A stretch of 19,523 nt of DNA from JBDNFP01 sp041689775. Its GTDB lineage: Bacteria; Bacteroidota; Bacteroidia; Cytophagales; Spirosomataceae. A program made the translations under genes and the position numbers. The stretch is from contig JBDNFP010000100.1 of NCBI GenBank assembly GCA_041689775.1, forward strand, positions 1-19,523. The letters are read 5' to 3'. Under the pieces are notes generated by a model. It was not told the origin of the DNA, did not search any database, and worked only from the letters and a program-made list of their open reading frames with translations. This document shows positions 1 through 8,344 of this stretch, piece after piece (the first letter of the stretch is position 1; each line of letters begins with the position of its first letter).

Positions 1-106
1 TGGTCTGGCAGCGAAAGCGAAAGGCGTGGCTCAGGCTCGTTTTGAATCCCTGCATCAGTTCAGCGCGTTGCACCTCGCTGAGAAAGGGTGTGTTTTTTCG
101 TCCCAT
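1..106 (-). CDS. IS630-family transposase, N-terminal part (cut by window edge)
   Basis: The reading frame opens at an ATG (complement of 104-106) and stays open to the left edge, giving about 35 residues. It begins MGRKNTPFLSEVQRAEL and continues with an AFRFRCQT stretch. That pattern, LSE..RAEL followed by a basic FR.RCQ helix, resembles the N-terminal helix-turn-helix region of IS630/Tc1-mariner-type transposases of Bacteroidota. The DDE catalytic domain would lie to the left and is not visible, so intactness cannot be judged. The element's terminal inverted repeat should lie between about 107 and 157, but only one end is in view and it cannot be placed. IS630 elements normally target TA dinucleotides. 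The gene is divergent from the broken aminotransferase-like gene at 158. The family call is from residue pattern only. Confidence 0.6.
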   Translation of the reverse strand, partial: MGRKNTPFLSEVQRAELMQGFKTSLSHAFRFRCQT

Positions 107-157
107 GGAACGAAGATAGATTAATGCAAACTAATTTCAACGCCCTACTTACTATCC

Positions 158-1312
158 ATGGATTGTCAGAAACATCTTTTTAACCTACAAGACGATATTC
201 ATTACCTTAATTATGCGTCGAGAGGTCCGCTTTCCAAAGTAGTGGAAGCAGCCGGAGTCGAAGCCATCAAAACGACCACCTCGCAGATCCAGTTTTTGAC
301 GCCGGATCACTTTTTTGAACCTGCCTGGGAGGTCCGGGGGCTATTTGACACCCTGATAAATGCCTTGGACCCGGAACGAATTGCCATAATCCCCTCGGTT
401 TCGTACGGCATGGCCATCGTTGCCCGCAATCTGGCAAACAAAAAGGGGTTAGCAGCTGGACAAACAATACTATTGGTGGGAGAAGAATTTCCGAGCGATG
501 TCTATGCCTAGGAACGCATTGCCATGGAATCCAACCTCAAAATAAAGATAATTGCCATGCCGACAGGCCCTGAAATAGGGAACGCCTGGAACGCCACCAT
601 TCTTGAAGAGATTGACGCCCAAACAGCCATGGTAGTTTGTCCGCACGTACACTGGATGTACGGTATAGTTTTTGACTTAGAAGCGATTGGCAAGCGGGCT
701 CGTAGTTGTAATTCCTGGTTGATAATTGATGGAACCCAATCAATTGGTGCATATCCTTTCAACCTTCAAAAGATTCAGCCCGATGCCCTCATTTGCGCTG
801 GATATAAATGGCTTCTTGGCCCTTATTCCATTGATTTGGCTTATTTCGGAGAAGTATTTGACAATGGTGTACCAATCGAAGAAACCTGGATGGGACGGGA
901 AGAAAGTAATCTGTTTCACAAACTGACCGATTACAATACTACCTACCGACCCAAAGCTTACCGATACAACATGGGACAGCATTCAAATTTCATTCAACTA
1001 CCCATGCTAAAAGCAGCCATCCAACAGCTATTACCTTGGCAGCCCTTCATTCAAAGCTATTGTAAGGAATTACTTGACTCGATCTTGCCTCAATTAGAAG
1101 CCGCTGGTTTTACCATGGAAAATACACCGTGGAAAGCCAGCCACCTAATCGGAATCGGACTACCCAAAGGTGTAAACCCAACGGACATTCAAAAAAAACT
1201 TTCTGAAAAAAGTATCTTTGTCTCAGCCCGCGGGCCGGGTATTAGAGTATCTCCCCATTTGTATAACACAAAAGAAGATATGCAAGCACTATTGTCAGCC
1301 TTGCTTCCTTAA
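158..1312 (+). pseudogene. PLP-dependent class V aminotransferase-fold enzyme, broken by an in-frame TAG
   Basis: Two open segments, 158-511 and 512-1312, lie in the same frame and are separated only by TAG at 509-511 (codon 118). Read through, they give 384 residues, a normal length for the class V aminotransferase fold (relatives of cysteine desulfurase, kynureninase and isopenicillin N epimerase). The N-terminal HYLNYASRGPL motif is typical. With read-through numbering, a PHVHW motif lies at 162-166, the PLP-ring aspartate in IIDGTQSIGA at about 191, and the Schiff-base lysine in AGYKWLLGP at about 217. The stop sits between VYA and ERIAME, where relatives often have an aromatic residue, so a single TGG-to-TAG change is the simplest explanation. 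The catalytic lysine is after the stop, so the 117-residue product would be inactive. Restart at the ATG at 524 would lack the N-terminal region. Substrate cannot be told. Confidence 0.85.
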
Positions 1313-1313
1313 C

Positions 1314-1532
1314 TTAAAATTGGCTGTTAAAACTCGAATCAGATAGCAGAGAGTCTAATAATAAACTATCACTTAGCGGTATTGCACCCGGCAGGGCCCT
1401 GTTTAGCTGCTTTGGTTTATTCCATGGAGCAGTGGTCCTGCTTGCCATATCAATCGCAAAAAAGGCTATGACAATTGTGAACAGAATAAATACAATGATA
1501 AATACTTTACGATTACGGTTTTGATCAGCCAT
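1314..1532 (-). CDS. Small single-pass membrane protein, function unknown
   Basis: A 72-residue protein. A short basic N-terminus (MADQNRNRK) is followed by one strongly hydrophobic segment at about residues 10-28 and then a polar tail. The positive-inside rule suggests that the N-terminus is cytoplasmic and the C-terminus periplasmic. Just after the membrane segment is a distinctive DMASRTTAPWNK motif, which gives the impression of a conserved family, but I cannot name one. The last 20 residues are low complexity, rich in Ser, Leu and Asp. It begins 40 bases after the sixA-like stop codon on the same strand, so the two are probably co-transcribed. Its stop codon lies one base from the stop of the convergent broken aminotransferase gene, leaving no room for a terminator between them. 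Confidence 0.7.
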   Translation of the reverse strand: MADQNRNRKVFIIVFILFTIVIAFFAIDMASRTTAPWNKPKQLNRALPGAIPLSDSLLLDSLLSDSSFNSQF

Positions 1533-1572
1533 GATACTTTACTTTAACTTTCTAACAAATAAAGACAGATTG

Positions 1573-2070
1573 CTAATGCAATGTTTTGGGTGAGATATGA
1601 TTTATTATCGTTCCTGTCTTACCAGAGACCTCGGCCCAGGTCAACTCCTCAAATTCAATCGTAAGAAGACTCCCTTTTGACATGGACCCCACGTCAGCCC
1701 GGGTCAGATATTCACCAAAATAGCTAATATCCGGATTGTGGCCGCACACAATCAGTGTCTGAACAATTTCGCTGGTAGTATTGACCGCTGCCAGATAAGC
1801 CTGAACTCCCCCACTATAAAGCTTTTCATCCATTTCGATAGAATCGACTTGAATTTTTAATTGCTCGGCTATGATTTTTACCGTTTGGTAGGCTCTTGCC
1901 GCACTACTCGTCTTAATTTGATCTACCATAACCTGCTCCGTATATATATATCGCCCCATGCGGGCGGCATCTATAATACCCCTACTAACTAATTCGCGAT
2001 CAAAATCTTTGAACATGACTGACTGATCTTCTGCTTTGGCGTGCCGTATTAGCAACAATATTTTCTTCAT
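1573..2070 (-). CDS. sixA: SixA-type phosphohistidine phosphatase (histidine phosphatase superfamily)
   Basis: A 165-residue cytosolic protein matching the short SixA branch of the histidine phosphatase superfamily. SixA proteins remove phosphate from phosphohistidine, for example on phosphotransfer domains. The RHG-type catalytic motif reads LLIRHAKAE, with His10 as the predicted nucleophile and Arg9 as the phosphate ligand. Other expected residues are Arg59 in SSAARAYQT, Glu82 before LYSGG (predicted acid) and His111 in VCGHNPD. All four core positions are present, so the enzyme should be active. The small membrane protein follows on the same strand. A TATTTTTG sequence 22 bases upstream fits a Bacteroidota -7 element. 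The physiological substrate in this organism is unknown; sugar-phosphate or nucleotide phosphatase activity is possible for relatives. Confidence 0.85.
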   Translation of the reverse strand: MKKILLLIRHAKAEDQSVMFKDFDRELVSRGIIDAARMGRYIYTEQVMVDQIKTSSAARAYQTVKIIAEQLKIQVDSIEMDEKLYSGGVQAYLAAVNTTSEIVQTLIVCGHNPDISYFGEYLTRADVGSMSKGSLLTIEFEELTWAEVSGKTGTIINHISPKTLH

Positions 2071-2092
2071 AGGAAATGGTAGCTATTTGCTA

Positions 2093-2100
2093 CAAAAATA
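2093..2100 (-). promoter_or_regulatory. Candidate -7 promoter element for sixA
   Basis: On the minus strand the sequence is TATTTTTG, a full match to the Bacteroidota -7 consensus TAnnTTTG, ending 22 bases before the sixA start codon. No clear TTTG/TTG -33 element is seen at the expected spacing, so support is partial. Overlapping it by one base, a small hairpin (GTAGC, five-base loop, GCTAC; 2079-2093) would lie at the start of the leader. Confidence 0.35.
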
Positions 2101-2277
2101 GTATAAATAAGAAAAGGTAAGGTTATTGTCTGGTATTTATAAACCCTGATAGAACCGCTCGTCAAAGAAAATCTACCATTGAGCATTTTTGGAGGTTTTA
2201 CAAGGGACTTTTATTCTATCTTTTTGTTTTAGTTTCAAAGACAATTACACGGTCACCAAGGCAAGTTAAAACCAATT

Positions 2278-4044
2278 ATGCTTCAATTCCTTAAATTCGT
2301 TCTGGCCACAGTCGTCGGACTTTTCATGTTCTTCCTCGTTTCTCTATTCATTTTGGTAGGAATAGGCTCAGCATTCTCCTCGGAAGATAAAACTGAGGTC
2401 AAAGCCAACTCTGTTCTAAAACTCGATCTCGATCGTCCGATTCAGGAGGTAGGTATCGAAAATCCTTTTTCTGAATTCTCAATTCCATTCTCAGGAAATA
2501 CTGACGTAATCGGCTTGAAAGATATTCGGGAGGCGATTGCGTATGCTAAAGATGATGATAAAATCAAGGCAATTTATATTAAGGCAGAAGACCCAGGTGC
2601 TGGCTGGGCTACGCTCGAAGAAATTCGGATGGCCCTGATTGATTTCAAGAAGTCGAAGAAATCAATTTATGCCTACGGAGAATACTACTCCGAAAAAGGG
2701 TATTATCTGGCTTCAGTTGCTGACAAAATTTATCTCAACCCAGCCGGTGGAATGGAGTGGAACGGTCTTTCGGCCGAATATGATTTCTACAAGGGTACCT
2801 TTGATAAGCTGGAAATAAAACCGTTGGTCTTTCGGGTTGGCGAGTTTAAGAGTGCGATCGAAATGTTTTCCCGTAAAGACATGAGTGAAGCAAGTAAAAA
2901 GCAATCAACCGAACTACTAGCCGCTCTTTACGGAAACTACCTAGACAATATCAGCAAATCTCGTAATATCGCGAAGAATGACCTTATGAGCTTTGCTGAT
3001 ACACTCGCAATTAGTAGTTCATCTTCTGCCGAAAAGTACAAGTTAATAACCCATTCGGCCTACTTTGATGAGTTGGAGACCGCTATTAAGAAGGAGTTGA
3101 AAATTGATGAATCAAAAGACATTACCTATATCAGTCTGGGCAAGTACATGAAGGCTGACCATCCCTCGGAGGAAGGAGATTTCAACAAAAGGATTGCCGT
3201 CATAGTTGCCGAAGGTGATATCGTTTCCGGTGATGGCGGAGATGGTTCTATCGGTTCTGATAAGTTTGTAAAAGAACTCAAAAAGATTCGCGAAAATGAC
3301 AAGATCAAGGCAGTTGTCTTACGGATCAACTCTCCCGGCGGAAGTTCTTTAGCCTCCGATGTAATGTGGCGCGAAATACGATTAACCGCTCAGAAGAAGC
3401 CAGTGATTGCTTCTATGTCAGACGTTGCCGCCTCGGGTGGATACTACATGGCAATGGCTTGTGATACGATTGTTGCTCAGCCCAACACGATCACTGGTTC
3501 TATTGGTATCTTTGCCTTATTATTCAACGTAGAAGGTTTAATGACCAATAAACTTGGGATTACCTTTGACGGGGTTAAAACCAATCCACATGCCGATTGG
3601 CCCACCCTCACCCGTGAAATGACGGATTTTGAAAAAGACAAGATTCAGCGTAGTGTTAATCAGGGCTACGAAACGTTTACGAGTAAAGCTGCCAAAGGGC
3701 GAAAGATGTCAGTTGAAAAGTTAAAGACCTTGGCCTCAGGTCGCGTTTGGTCAGGAATAGAAGCCAAATCAAACGGGCTCGTTGATATTCTCGGTGGTAT
3801 TGATGAGTCGATCAAAGTAGCCGCAAAGGCAGCAAACCTGAAAGAAGGGGATTACCGGGTTCGTTTTTACCCTGAGAAGAAGAATCCGTTTGAAGATTTT
3901 ATGAGCAAGCTATCTGGTAGTTCAGAAGATCAGATATTGACCAAAAGCTTAGGTGATTTGGCACCTTACGCCAAGATGTACCAAAAACTACTTCACATGG
4001 AGGGTATGCAGGCGCGTATGCCTTTTGAAATGACCATCCGATAA
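2278..4044 (+). CDS. sppA: Signal peptide peptidase SppA, 67K type (peptidase family S49)
   Basis: A 588-residue membrane-anchored serine protease that degrades signal peptides left after secretion. An N-terminal membrane anchor spans about residues 7-31, followed by a periplasmic body made of two tandem S49 domains (roughly 80-260 and 305-520), the layout of the long E. coli-type enzyme. Two catalytic residues are visible: the general-base lysine K191 in the RVGEFKSAIEMF motif (E. coli Lys209 equivalent) and the nucleophile S386 in VAASGGYY (E. coli Ser409 equivalent). The conserved INSPGGS loop is at 350-356. Length and motifs are complete. The gene is divergent from sixA across 207 bases and ends about 25 bases before a strong hairpin shared with the convergent nucleoside transporter. 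The chosen start begins directly before the membrane anchor. Confidence 0.95.
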   Translation: MLQFLKFVLATVVGLFMFFLVSLFILVGIGSAFSSEDKTEVKANSVLKLDLDRPIQEVGIENPFSEFSIPFSGNTDVIGLKDIREAIAYAKDDDKIKAIYIKAEDPGAGWATLEEIRMALIDFKKSKKSIYAYGEYYSEKGYYLASVADKIYLNPAGGMEWNGLSAEYDFYKGTFDKLEIKPLVFRVGEFKSAIEMFSRKDMSEASKKQSTELLAALYGNYLDNISKSRNIAKNDLMSFADTLAISSSSSAEKYKLITHSAYFDELETAIKKELKIDESKDITYISLGKYMKADHPSEEGDFNKRIAVIVAEGDIVSGDGGDGSIGSDKFVKELKKIRENDKIKAVVLRINSPGGSSLASDVMWREIRLTAQKKPVIASMSDVAASGGYYMAMACDTIVAQPNTITGSIGIFALLFNVEGLMTNKLGITFDGVKTNPHADWPTLTREMTDFEKDKIQRSVNQGYETFTSKAAKGRKMSVEKLKTLASGRVWSGIEAKSNGLVDILGGIDESIKVAAKAANLKEGDYRVRFYPEKKNPFEDFMSKLSGSSEDQILTKSLGDLAPYAKMYQKLLHMEGMQARMPFEMTIR

Positions 4045-4063
4045 AAAGAAGAACCTGATAATT

Positions 4064-4104
4064 AAAAAAGGCCAGTAAGCTACAAATCGCTTACTGGCCT
4101 TTTT
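4064..4104. terminator. Bidirectional hairpin terminator between sppA and the nucleoside transporter
   Basis: A perfect 11-bp stem (GGCCAGTAAGC at 4070-4080 with GCTTACTGGCC at 4089-4099) encloses an 8-base loop. It is preceded by six A (4064-4069) and followed by a T run (4100-4104), so it can act as an intrinsic terminator on both strands. It lies between two convergent genes. Confidence 0.9.
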
Positions 4105-4125
4105 GGGTAAATTTTGTCGCTAGAA

Positions 4126-5379
4126 TTACATCAATAGTCCGGCAAAAGTTGCCGACATATACGAAGCAAGAGTTCCGCAAATTAACGCTCTGAAACCCAA
4201 ACGCGCGAGATCAGACCGTCTTGTCGGTGCCAATTCGCTAATTCCTCCGACCTGAATTGCGATCGAACTAAAATTAGCGAATCCACAAAGCGCAAAGCTA
4301 GTAATTACCAATGTTTTTGGATCAAGCGTATCTTTTAGTTTAACCAGATCAAGATATGCGACAAACTCGTTGATTACCATTTTGGTGCCCATCAAGGCTC
4401 CGGCAGCCTCAATATCCTTGGATGGTACTCCCATTGCCCAGGCAAATATGGAGAACAACTTTCCCAATAGAAAATTAAAGCTTAGCTCAGGAAATGAGAA
4501 AACACCTCCTATAATTCCCAATAAATAGTCAAAAAGAGCAACCAAAGCAATGAAACCAATTAACATGGCAATGACGTTGAAACCAACTTTTAAACCTTCA
4601 CTGGCACCCGCTGCGATCGCGTCCAATAAATTGGCGTGCGTTTTTTTTATATCCAGTTTAATTGCCCCCTTAGTTTGTGATACTTCTGTTTCAGGGTAGA
4701 CAATTTTTGAAATAACCAGCGCACCCGGTGCAGCCATTAAACTTGCTGCAATGAGATAGGGTGCAGGAACTCCAAGTGAAATATAAACCGCCATGACTCC
4801 TCCGGCTATACAGGCAAAACTACCGGACATGGACGACATTAACTCAGAGTTAGTCATGCCTTTAAGATAGGGCTTAATCATGATCTGAGCTTCTACCTGA
4901 CCAACGAATGTACTTGCAACATTTGATAACGCCTCGGCTCCACTAACGCCCATTAACCAATAAACGCCTCTTGCTATGACGGCCACAACTCGCTGCATGA
5001 TGCCCAAATGGTATAACATGTTCACTAAAACTGCCACGAAAATGATTGTTGGAATAACCTTGAAAAAGAAGATAAAATCATTTCCCGATCCAAAAGCCTT
5101 TTGCATCAGGTCACTCCTGACCAACGTACCAAATACAAAATCAGCTCCCTTATCAGAGAAAGAAAGAAGTTTTTGAACTTTATCACCCAGCCATTGAAAC
5201 ACCGCCTGACCAGTATCCGTCCGAAGAATAAAGACCGCTAGTCCGAATTGAAGACCCAAACCTACCCCCACAGTCCTGTAATTGATAGCCTTCCGATTGT
5301 TTGAAAGAGCGAAGGCTACTCCTAAAATAAGTACGATTCCGATAAGTCCGGTAAATCTTTCCATGTAATTTGTTGACAA
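4126..5379 (-). CDS. nupC: Concentrative nucleoside transporter (CNT/NupC family)
   Basis: A 417-residue inner-membrane protein with about eight to ten hydrophobic segments, the usual length for bacterial NupC-type transporters, which import nucleosides with Na+ or H+. An N-terminal segment (8-26) is followed by the CNT core. The first substrate-binding loop reads VGQVEAQIMIKPYL (Gln161, Glu163). The second half has MVINEFVAY (Glu338) and CGFANFSSIAIQ (Asn369, Ser371/372), matching the nucleoside-contact residues of Vibrio cholerae CNT (Gln154, Glu156, Glu332, Asn368, Ser371). Where that protein has Thr155, this one has Val162. The C-terminus GGISELAPTRRSDLARLGFRA is typical. The gene is transcribed alone, convergent to sppA. 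A perfect 18-bp palindrome lies 19 bases upstream of the start and may be an operator. Confidence 0.93.
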   Translation of the reverse strand: MSTNYMERFTGLIGIVLILGVAFALSNNRKAINYRTVGVGLGLQFGLAVFILRTDTGQAVFQWLGDKVQKLLSFSDKGADFVFGTLVRSDLMQKAFGSGNDFIFFFKVIPTIIFVAVLVNMLYHLGIMQRVVAVIARGVYWLMGVSGAEALSNVASTFVGQVEAQIMIKPYLKGMTNSELMSSMSGSFACIAGGVMAVYISLGVPAPYLIAASLMAAPGALVISKIVYPETEVSQTKGAIKLDIKKTHANLLDAIAAGASEGLKVGFNVIAMLIGFIALVALFDYLLGIIGGVFSFPELSFNFLLGKLFSIFAWAMGVPSKDIEAAGALMGTKMVINEFVAYLDLVKLKDTLDPKTLVITSFALCGFANFSSIAIQVGGISELAPTRRSDLARLGFRALICGTLASYMSATFAGLLM

Positions 5380-5397
5380 CTTTTTTAAAATAAGGCT

Positions 5398-5415
5398 CTA
5401 AAATACGTATTTTAG
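5398..5415. promoter_or_regulatory. Perfect 18-bp palindrome upstream of the nucleoside transporter
   Basis: The sequence CTAAAATACGTATTTTAG is a perfect palindrome with no spacer. It lies 19-36 bases before the transporter start codon and 70 bases before the divergent DUF4870-type gene. An 8-bp palindrome TAGCGCTA (5413-5420) overlaps its right edge, and GTTGACAAC lies close by on the gene side. Position and symmetry fit a dimeric repressor site, but no binding protein is encoded nearby. Confidence 0.4.
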
Positions 5416-5484
5416 CGCTAGTACAGTATACCAAGAACCAATTGATTGTCTTCTAACTAGCAGTTAATTTTCCACACACCTTGA

Positions 5485-5990
5485 ATGAACAGTAAGATCA
5501 TGAACCAATCCAAGTATACTTCAAAAGATCAATTAGAATTTTCAAAGGAGGATTTGAGCAAAAGTATGTGGCTGCATTTAGTACCACTCCTGGCTAGTTT
5601 CTTCAATTTTATCGTTGCATTTCCCTACTTGGGACTTCTTGCGGCGGTATTTATGTATTTCAATCACAAAGAAAAAGAAGGCATCGTACGAACCAATGCC
5701 GTTTCTTTACTTAATTTCCAGATCACTCTCACTATCGTCTGGACCCTCTTTATGGGTATCATATTCATGTTCATCGGCAGTTTTTTTTTAATATTCTCCG
5801 TTTTTTCGATGGTGAACCCGGCAATAATGATTCATTTTCTTCATTTTCTGGGCTATTTGCTATCCTACCGGTAGTGGCTATTGGTATAACCGTCTAGCTT
5901 CCGGCTATGGTTTTAATGATTATAGCCACTGTTAGGGCTTCCAAAGGCAGTCTATTCAATTACCCTGCTTTCAGATTTGTAACGGAGTAA
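5485..5990 (+). pseudogene. DUF4870-type membrane protein, broken by a frameshift and an in-frame stop
   Basis: The open frame from 5485 encodes 129 residues and stops at 5872-5874. It starts with a hydrophilic segment, then SMWLHLVPLLASFF and a FPYLGLLAAVFMYFNHKEKEG region followed by TNAVSLLNFQITLTIVW, the order expected in DUF4870 proteins (small membrane proteins of unknown function). The family's usual C-terminal end is missing from this frame but is found in another frame: from 5829, DSFSSFSGLFAILPVVAIG, then TAG at 5895-5897, then LPAMVLMIIATVRASKG and a FNYPAFRFVTE ending with TAA at 5988-5990. Restoring the protein therefore needs one frameshift, somewhere between about 5781 (a nine-T run) and 5830, plus read-through of one stop. 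The gene is convergent with ppk1. The family call comes from the NFQIT and YPAFRF motifs. Confidence 0.75.
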
Positions 5991-5996
5991 ACAGCG

Positions 5997-6029
5997 AGGC
6001 CTCCGAAAGTCAACATCTATCGGAGGCCT
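5997..6029. terminator. Hairpin between ppk1 and the DUF4870-type pseudogene
   Basis: A 10-bp perfect stem (AGGCCTCCGA at 5997-6006 and TCGGAGGCCT at 6020-6029) with a 13-base loop sits between two convergent genes, 21 bases past the ppk1 stop codon. No long T run follows on either strand, so termination strength is uncertain. Confidence 0.6.
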
Positions 6030-6049
6030 TCACTGGTAGTGTATAAACA

Positions 6050-8344
6050 CTAAATATTTGAGTCTTTTTCGACTTTATCATGGATATCCTCCTCTCCCTG
6101 CTCGGGTTCCTTAGATTCTACTTTCTTAAACAAACAGGCCTTCATTACCTCTTCTTGTTTAATTTTAAAGAATTCGACGTGGATGTCAAACGGCTTTTCT
6201 TCCGGTTGTACTTGGCAACGTTTATACTCACCGTCTTCCTGCAATTCGTACGAATTCACATTATCACGGAGGTTATAATCCAGCATCAGAATAGTCTCGT
6301 GCATTACCCGCTCATCTACTAACACAAAGAGCGATTCAATACGTCGGTCAAAACTACGGACCATGACATCCGCACTTCCTCCATAGACTAAGGGCTGTCC
6401 ATTGTTGTGGAAATAATAGATTCTGGAATGTTCAAGAAAATCGCCAACGATAGAGCGTACACGTATATTTTCGCTTAATCCTTTTCTTCCTGGTCTCAAA
6501 CAGCAAATACCCCGCACGATTAAATCAGTCTTGACCCCTGCTTGCGATGCTTTGTATAACTCATCAATGACAGCTCTGTCCTCCAAAGAATTTATTTTGA
6601 TGCAAATTCCGCTTGTCAACCCTTTCTTTGCGTTTTCAGCTTCATCCCTGATCATTTCAATGATGCGCTCCCGCATCTGACCCGGTGCTGTGATAAGGTT
6701 ACGATAGTTACTAGGCAAGGAATGCCCGGTAATGACATTGAAAAACTCAGAAATATCATGGGTATACTCCTCGTTGGTGGTCAGGAGACTAAGATCGGTG
6801 TATAATCGGGCGGTATCCTCGTTGTAATTACCAGTCGAAAGGTGCGCGTATCTTACTACCTTTTGTCCTTCGTTTCGGACGATTAACAAAAGTTTGGTGT
6901 GGGTTTTGAGCAAACCAATTCCGTAGATCACAAAGCATCCTGCTTTTTGCAACCGTTGTGCTTCCCGGATATTATTTTCCTCATCAAACCGAGCCTTCAC
7001 CTCAAACAATACCGCGACGTGTTTACCGTTTTCGGCGGCAGTTAGCAGAGCTTGGGTAACCCGGGAGTTTTTCGCCAAACGGTAGATGGTAAGTTTGATG
7101 GATAACACATTAGCATCTTCGGCAGCTTGTTCAAGTAGCTGCAAAACCGGTTCAAAATTATTGTATGGGTGGTGCAATAGAACATCTCTTTCGCGCATTA
7201 CCTCAAAAATATCAGTTATACGCTCTCTTCCCTGGCTCAAAGGATGCACCGGTGCGTGCATAGGTGGGATCTGATCTTTAAACTCTGGATGTTTAATAAG
7301 TTGCCAGAAACTGGTATAATCTAGCAAACCTCCAGCTTTGAAAACATTGAAATCATCTATTTCCCAGCGTTTCTTCAATAAGCTCAAAAAGTCAAGGTCA
7401 AATTCTAGTTCAACTTCTACCTTCACTACCCTACCTAATCTGCGATTTTTTATTTTTTGCTTGATTTCATCAATAAAATCAACCTCCATATCATCGTTTT
7501 CTTCCAAAGAGAAGTCCCCGTTTCGGATGATCCTGAAAAGGTTAGTGGAGACTATATCGACATTCCGATATAGTTTTTTAATGAATGCTTTTACGATGTT
7601 TTCAATGGGTAAAAATAAGATTTCACTTTCGCGCTCGATAACGTAAAACCGGGGAAGGTTGGATGGTAATTGAACAAAGGAAAGTTTCTTATCCTCTTCG
7701 TTAGTAGAACCTGATATCTGAGTAATCACTCCCAAAATAAGTACTTTGGCCAATAATACCGGAAAAACATGGGTATAATCGTACAGCATTGGAGTAAGCA
7801 TGGGGTAAATGGTGCGGTCGAAATAATCTGAAACTACTATCCTTTCTTCCTCTGAAAGCTCAGCCATCGTGATCAATCCACACCGATGCTCATCAAACTG
7901 GGGCTTCAATTGCTCCTGAAAACAACTATTTTGATCTTTCACGTATTCTTGAAGTGCCTTCAAGAGGGTTTTGCGAAATGGCAACTCACGCAGACCAGAA
8001 TAATCTACCCTTTCCTTTCCGTAATCCAGGTAGTTATATAGGCTACCCACCCGGATTGAGAAGAACTCATCAAGATTCGAAGAAGTAATGGCTAAAAACT
8101 TCAACCGGTCAAAAAGCGTCCTTTTGGGATCTTTAACCTGATCAAGTACTCTATCATTGAATTTAAGCCAACTCAAATCACGACTGATGAAGTCGCTTTG
8201 CTCAATGAGTTCGTTTACTTTTTCGATAGATCTGGTAAATTTACCTTCTTCCATTTTATCAGGTTTATCGGCAAAAAAGGAAAGCAAATTGGATAGTGGC
8301 CCTTTCCTTTCACCACTGGTAGATTTATTAGAATGACTTGTCAT
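6050..8344 (-). CDS. ppk1: Polyphosphate kinase 1
   Basis: PPK1 reversibly transfers the terminal phosphate of ATP to inorganic polyphosphate. From the ATG at 8344 the protein has 764 residues. The N-terminal domain starts near residue 51 with FISRDLSWLKFNDRVLDQ, the classic PPK1 opening. Two phospholipase D-like catalytic domains follow. The two histidines known from E. coli are present with the same 19-residue spacing: His482 in KTHTKLLL and His501 in YAHLSTGNYNEDTARLYTD. The second domain has FLEHSRIYYF (His639) and GSADVMVRSFDRRIE, where many homologues have SADWM.RN.DRR. The C-terminal tail (740-764) is acidic and variable. The frame stays open to an ATG at 8527, but those extra 61 residues match nothing typical, and that ATG lies inside the gyrB terminator hairpin, so I reject the longer start. 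It ends in TAG. Confidence 0.95.
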   Translation of the reverse strand: MTSHSNKSTSGERKGPLSNLLSFFADKPDKMEEGKFTRSIEKVNELIEQSDFISRDLSWLKFNDRVLDQVKDPKRTLFDRLKFLAITSSNLDEFFSIRVGSLYNYLDYGKERVDYSGLRELPFRKTLLKALQEYVKDQNSCFQEQLKPQFDEHRCGLITMAELSEEERIVVSDYFDRTIYPMLTPMLYDYTHVFPVLLAKVLILGVITQISGSTNEEDKKLSFVQLPSNLPRFYVIERESEILFLPIENIVKAFIKKLYRNVDIVSTNLFRIIRNGDFSLEENDDMEVDFIDEIKQKIKNRRLGRVVKVEVELEFDLDFLSLLKKRWEIDDFNVFKAGGLLDYTSFWQLIKHPEFKDQIPPMHAPVHPLSQGRERITDIFEVMRERDVLLHHPYNNFEPVLQLLEQAAEDANVLSIKLTIYRLAKNSRVTQALLTAAENGKHVAVLFEVKARFDEENNIREAQRLQKAGCFVIYGIGLLKTHTKLLLIVRNEGQKVVRYAHLSTGNYNEDTARLYTDLSLLTTNEEYTHDISEFFNVITGHSLPSNYRNLITAPGQMRERIIEMIRDEAENAKKGLTSGICIKINSLEDRAVIDELYKASQAGVKTDLIVRGICCLRPGRKGLSENIRVRSIVGDFLEHSRIYYFHNNGQPLVYGGSADVMVRSFDRRIESLFVLVDERVMHETILMLDYNLRDNVNSYELQEDGEYKRCQVQPEEKPFDIHVEFFKIKQEEVMKACLFKKVESKEPEQGEEDIHDKVEKDSNI

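Noticed and set aside
107..157. Terminal inverted repeat of the IS630-like element
   Set aside because: Only one end of the element is in the window, so no repeat can be verified.
509..5897. Reassignment of TAG to tryptophan, suggested by two genes each with TAG at a likely Trp position (509-511 and 5895-5897)
   Set aside because: TAG is the natural stop of intact ppk1 and of alanine dehydrogenase in this window, and the second gene also needs a frameshift. Ordinary gene decay explains both.
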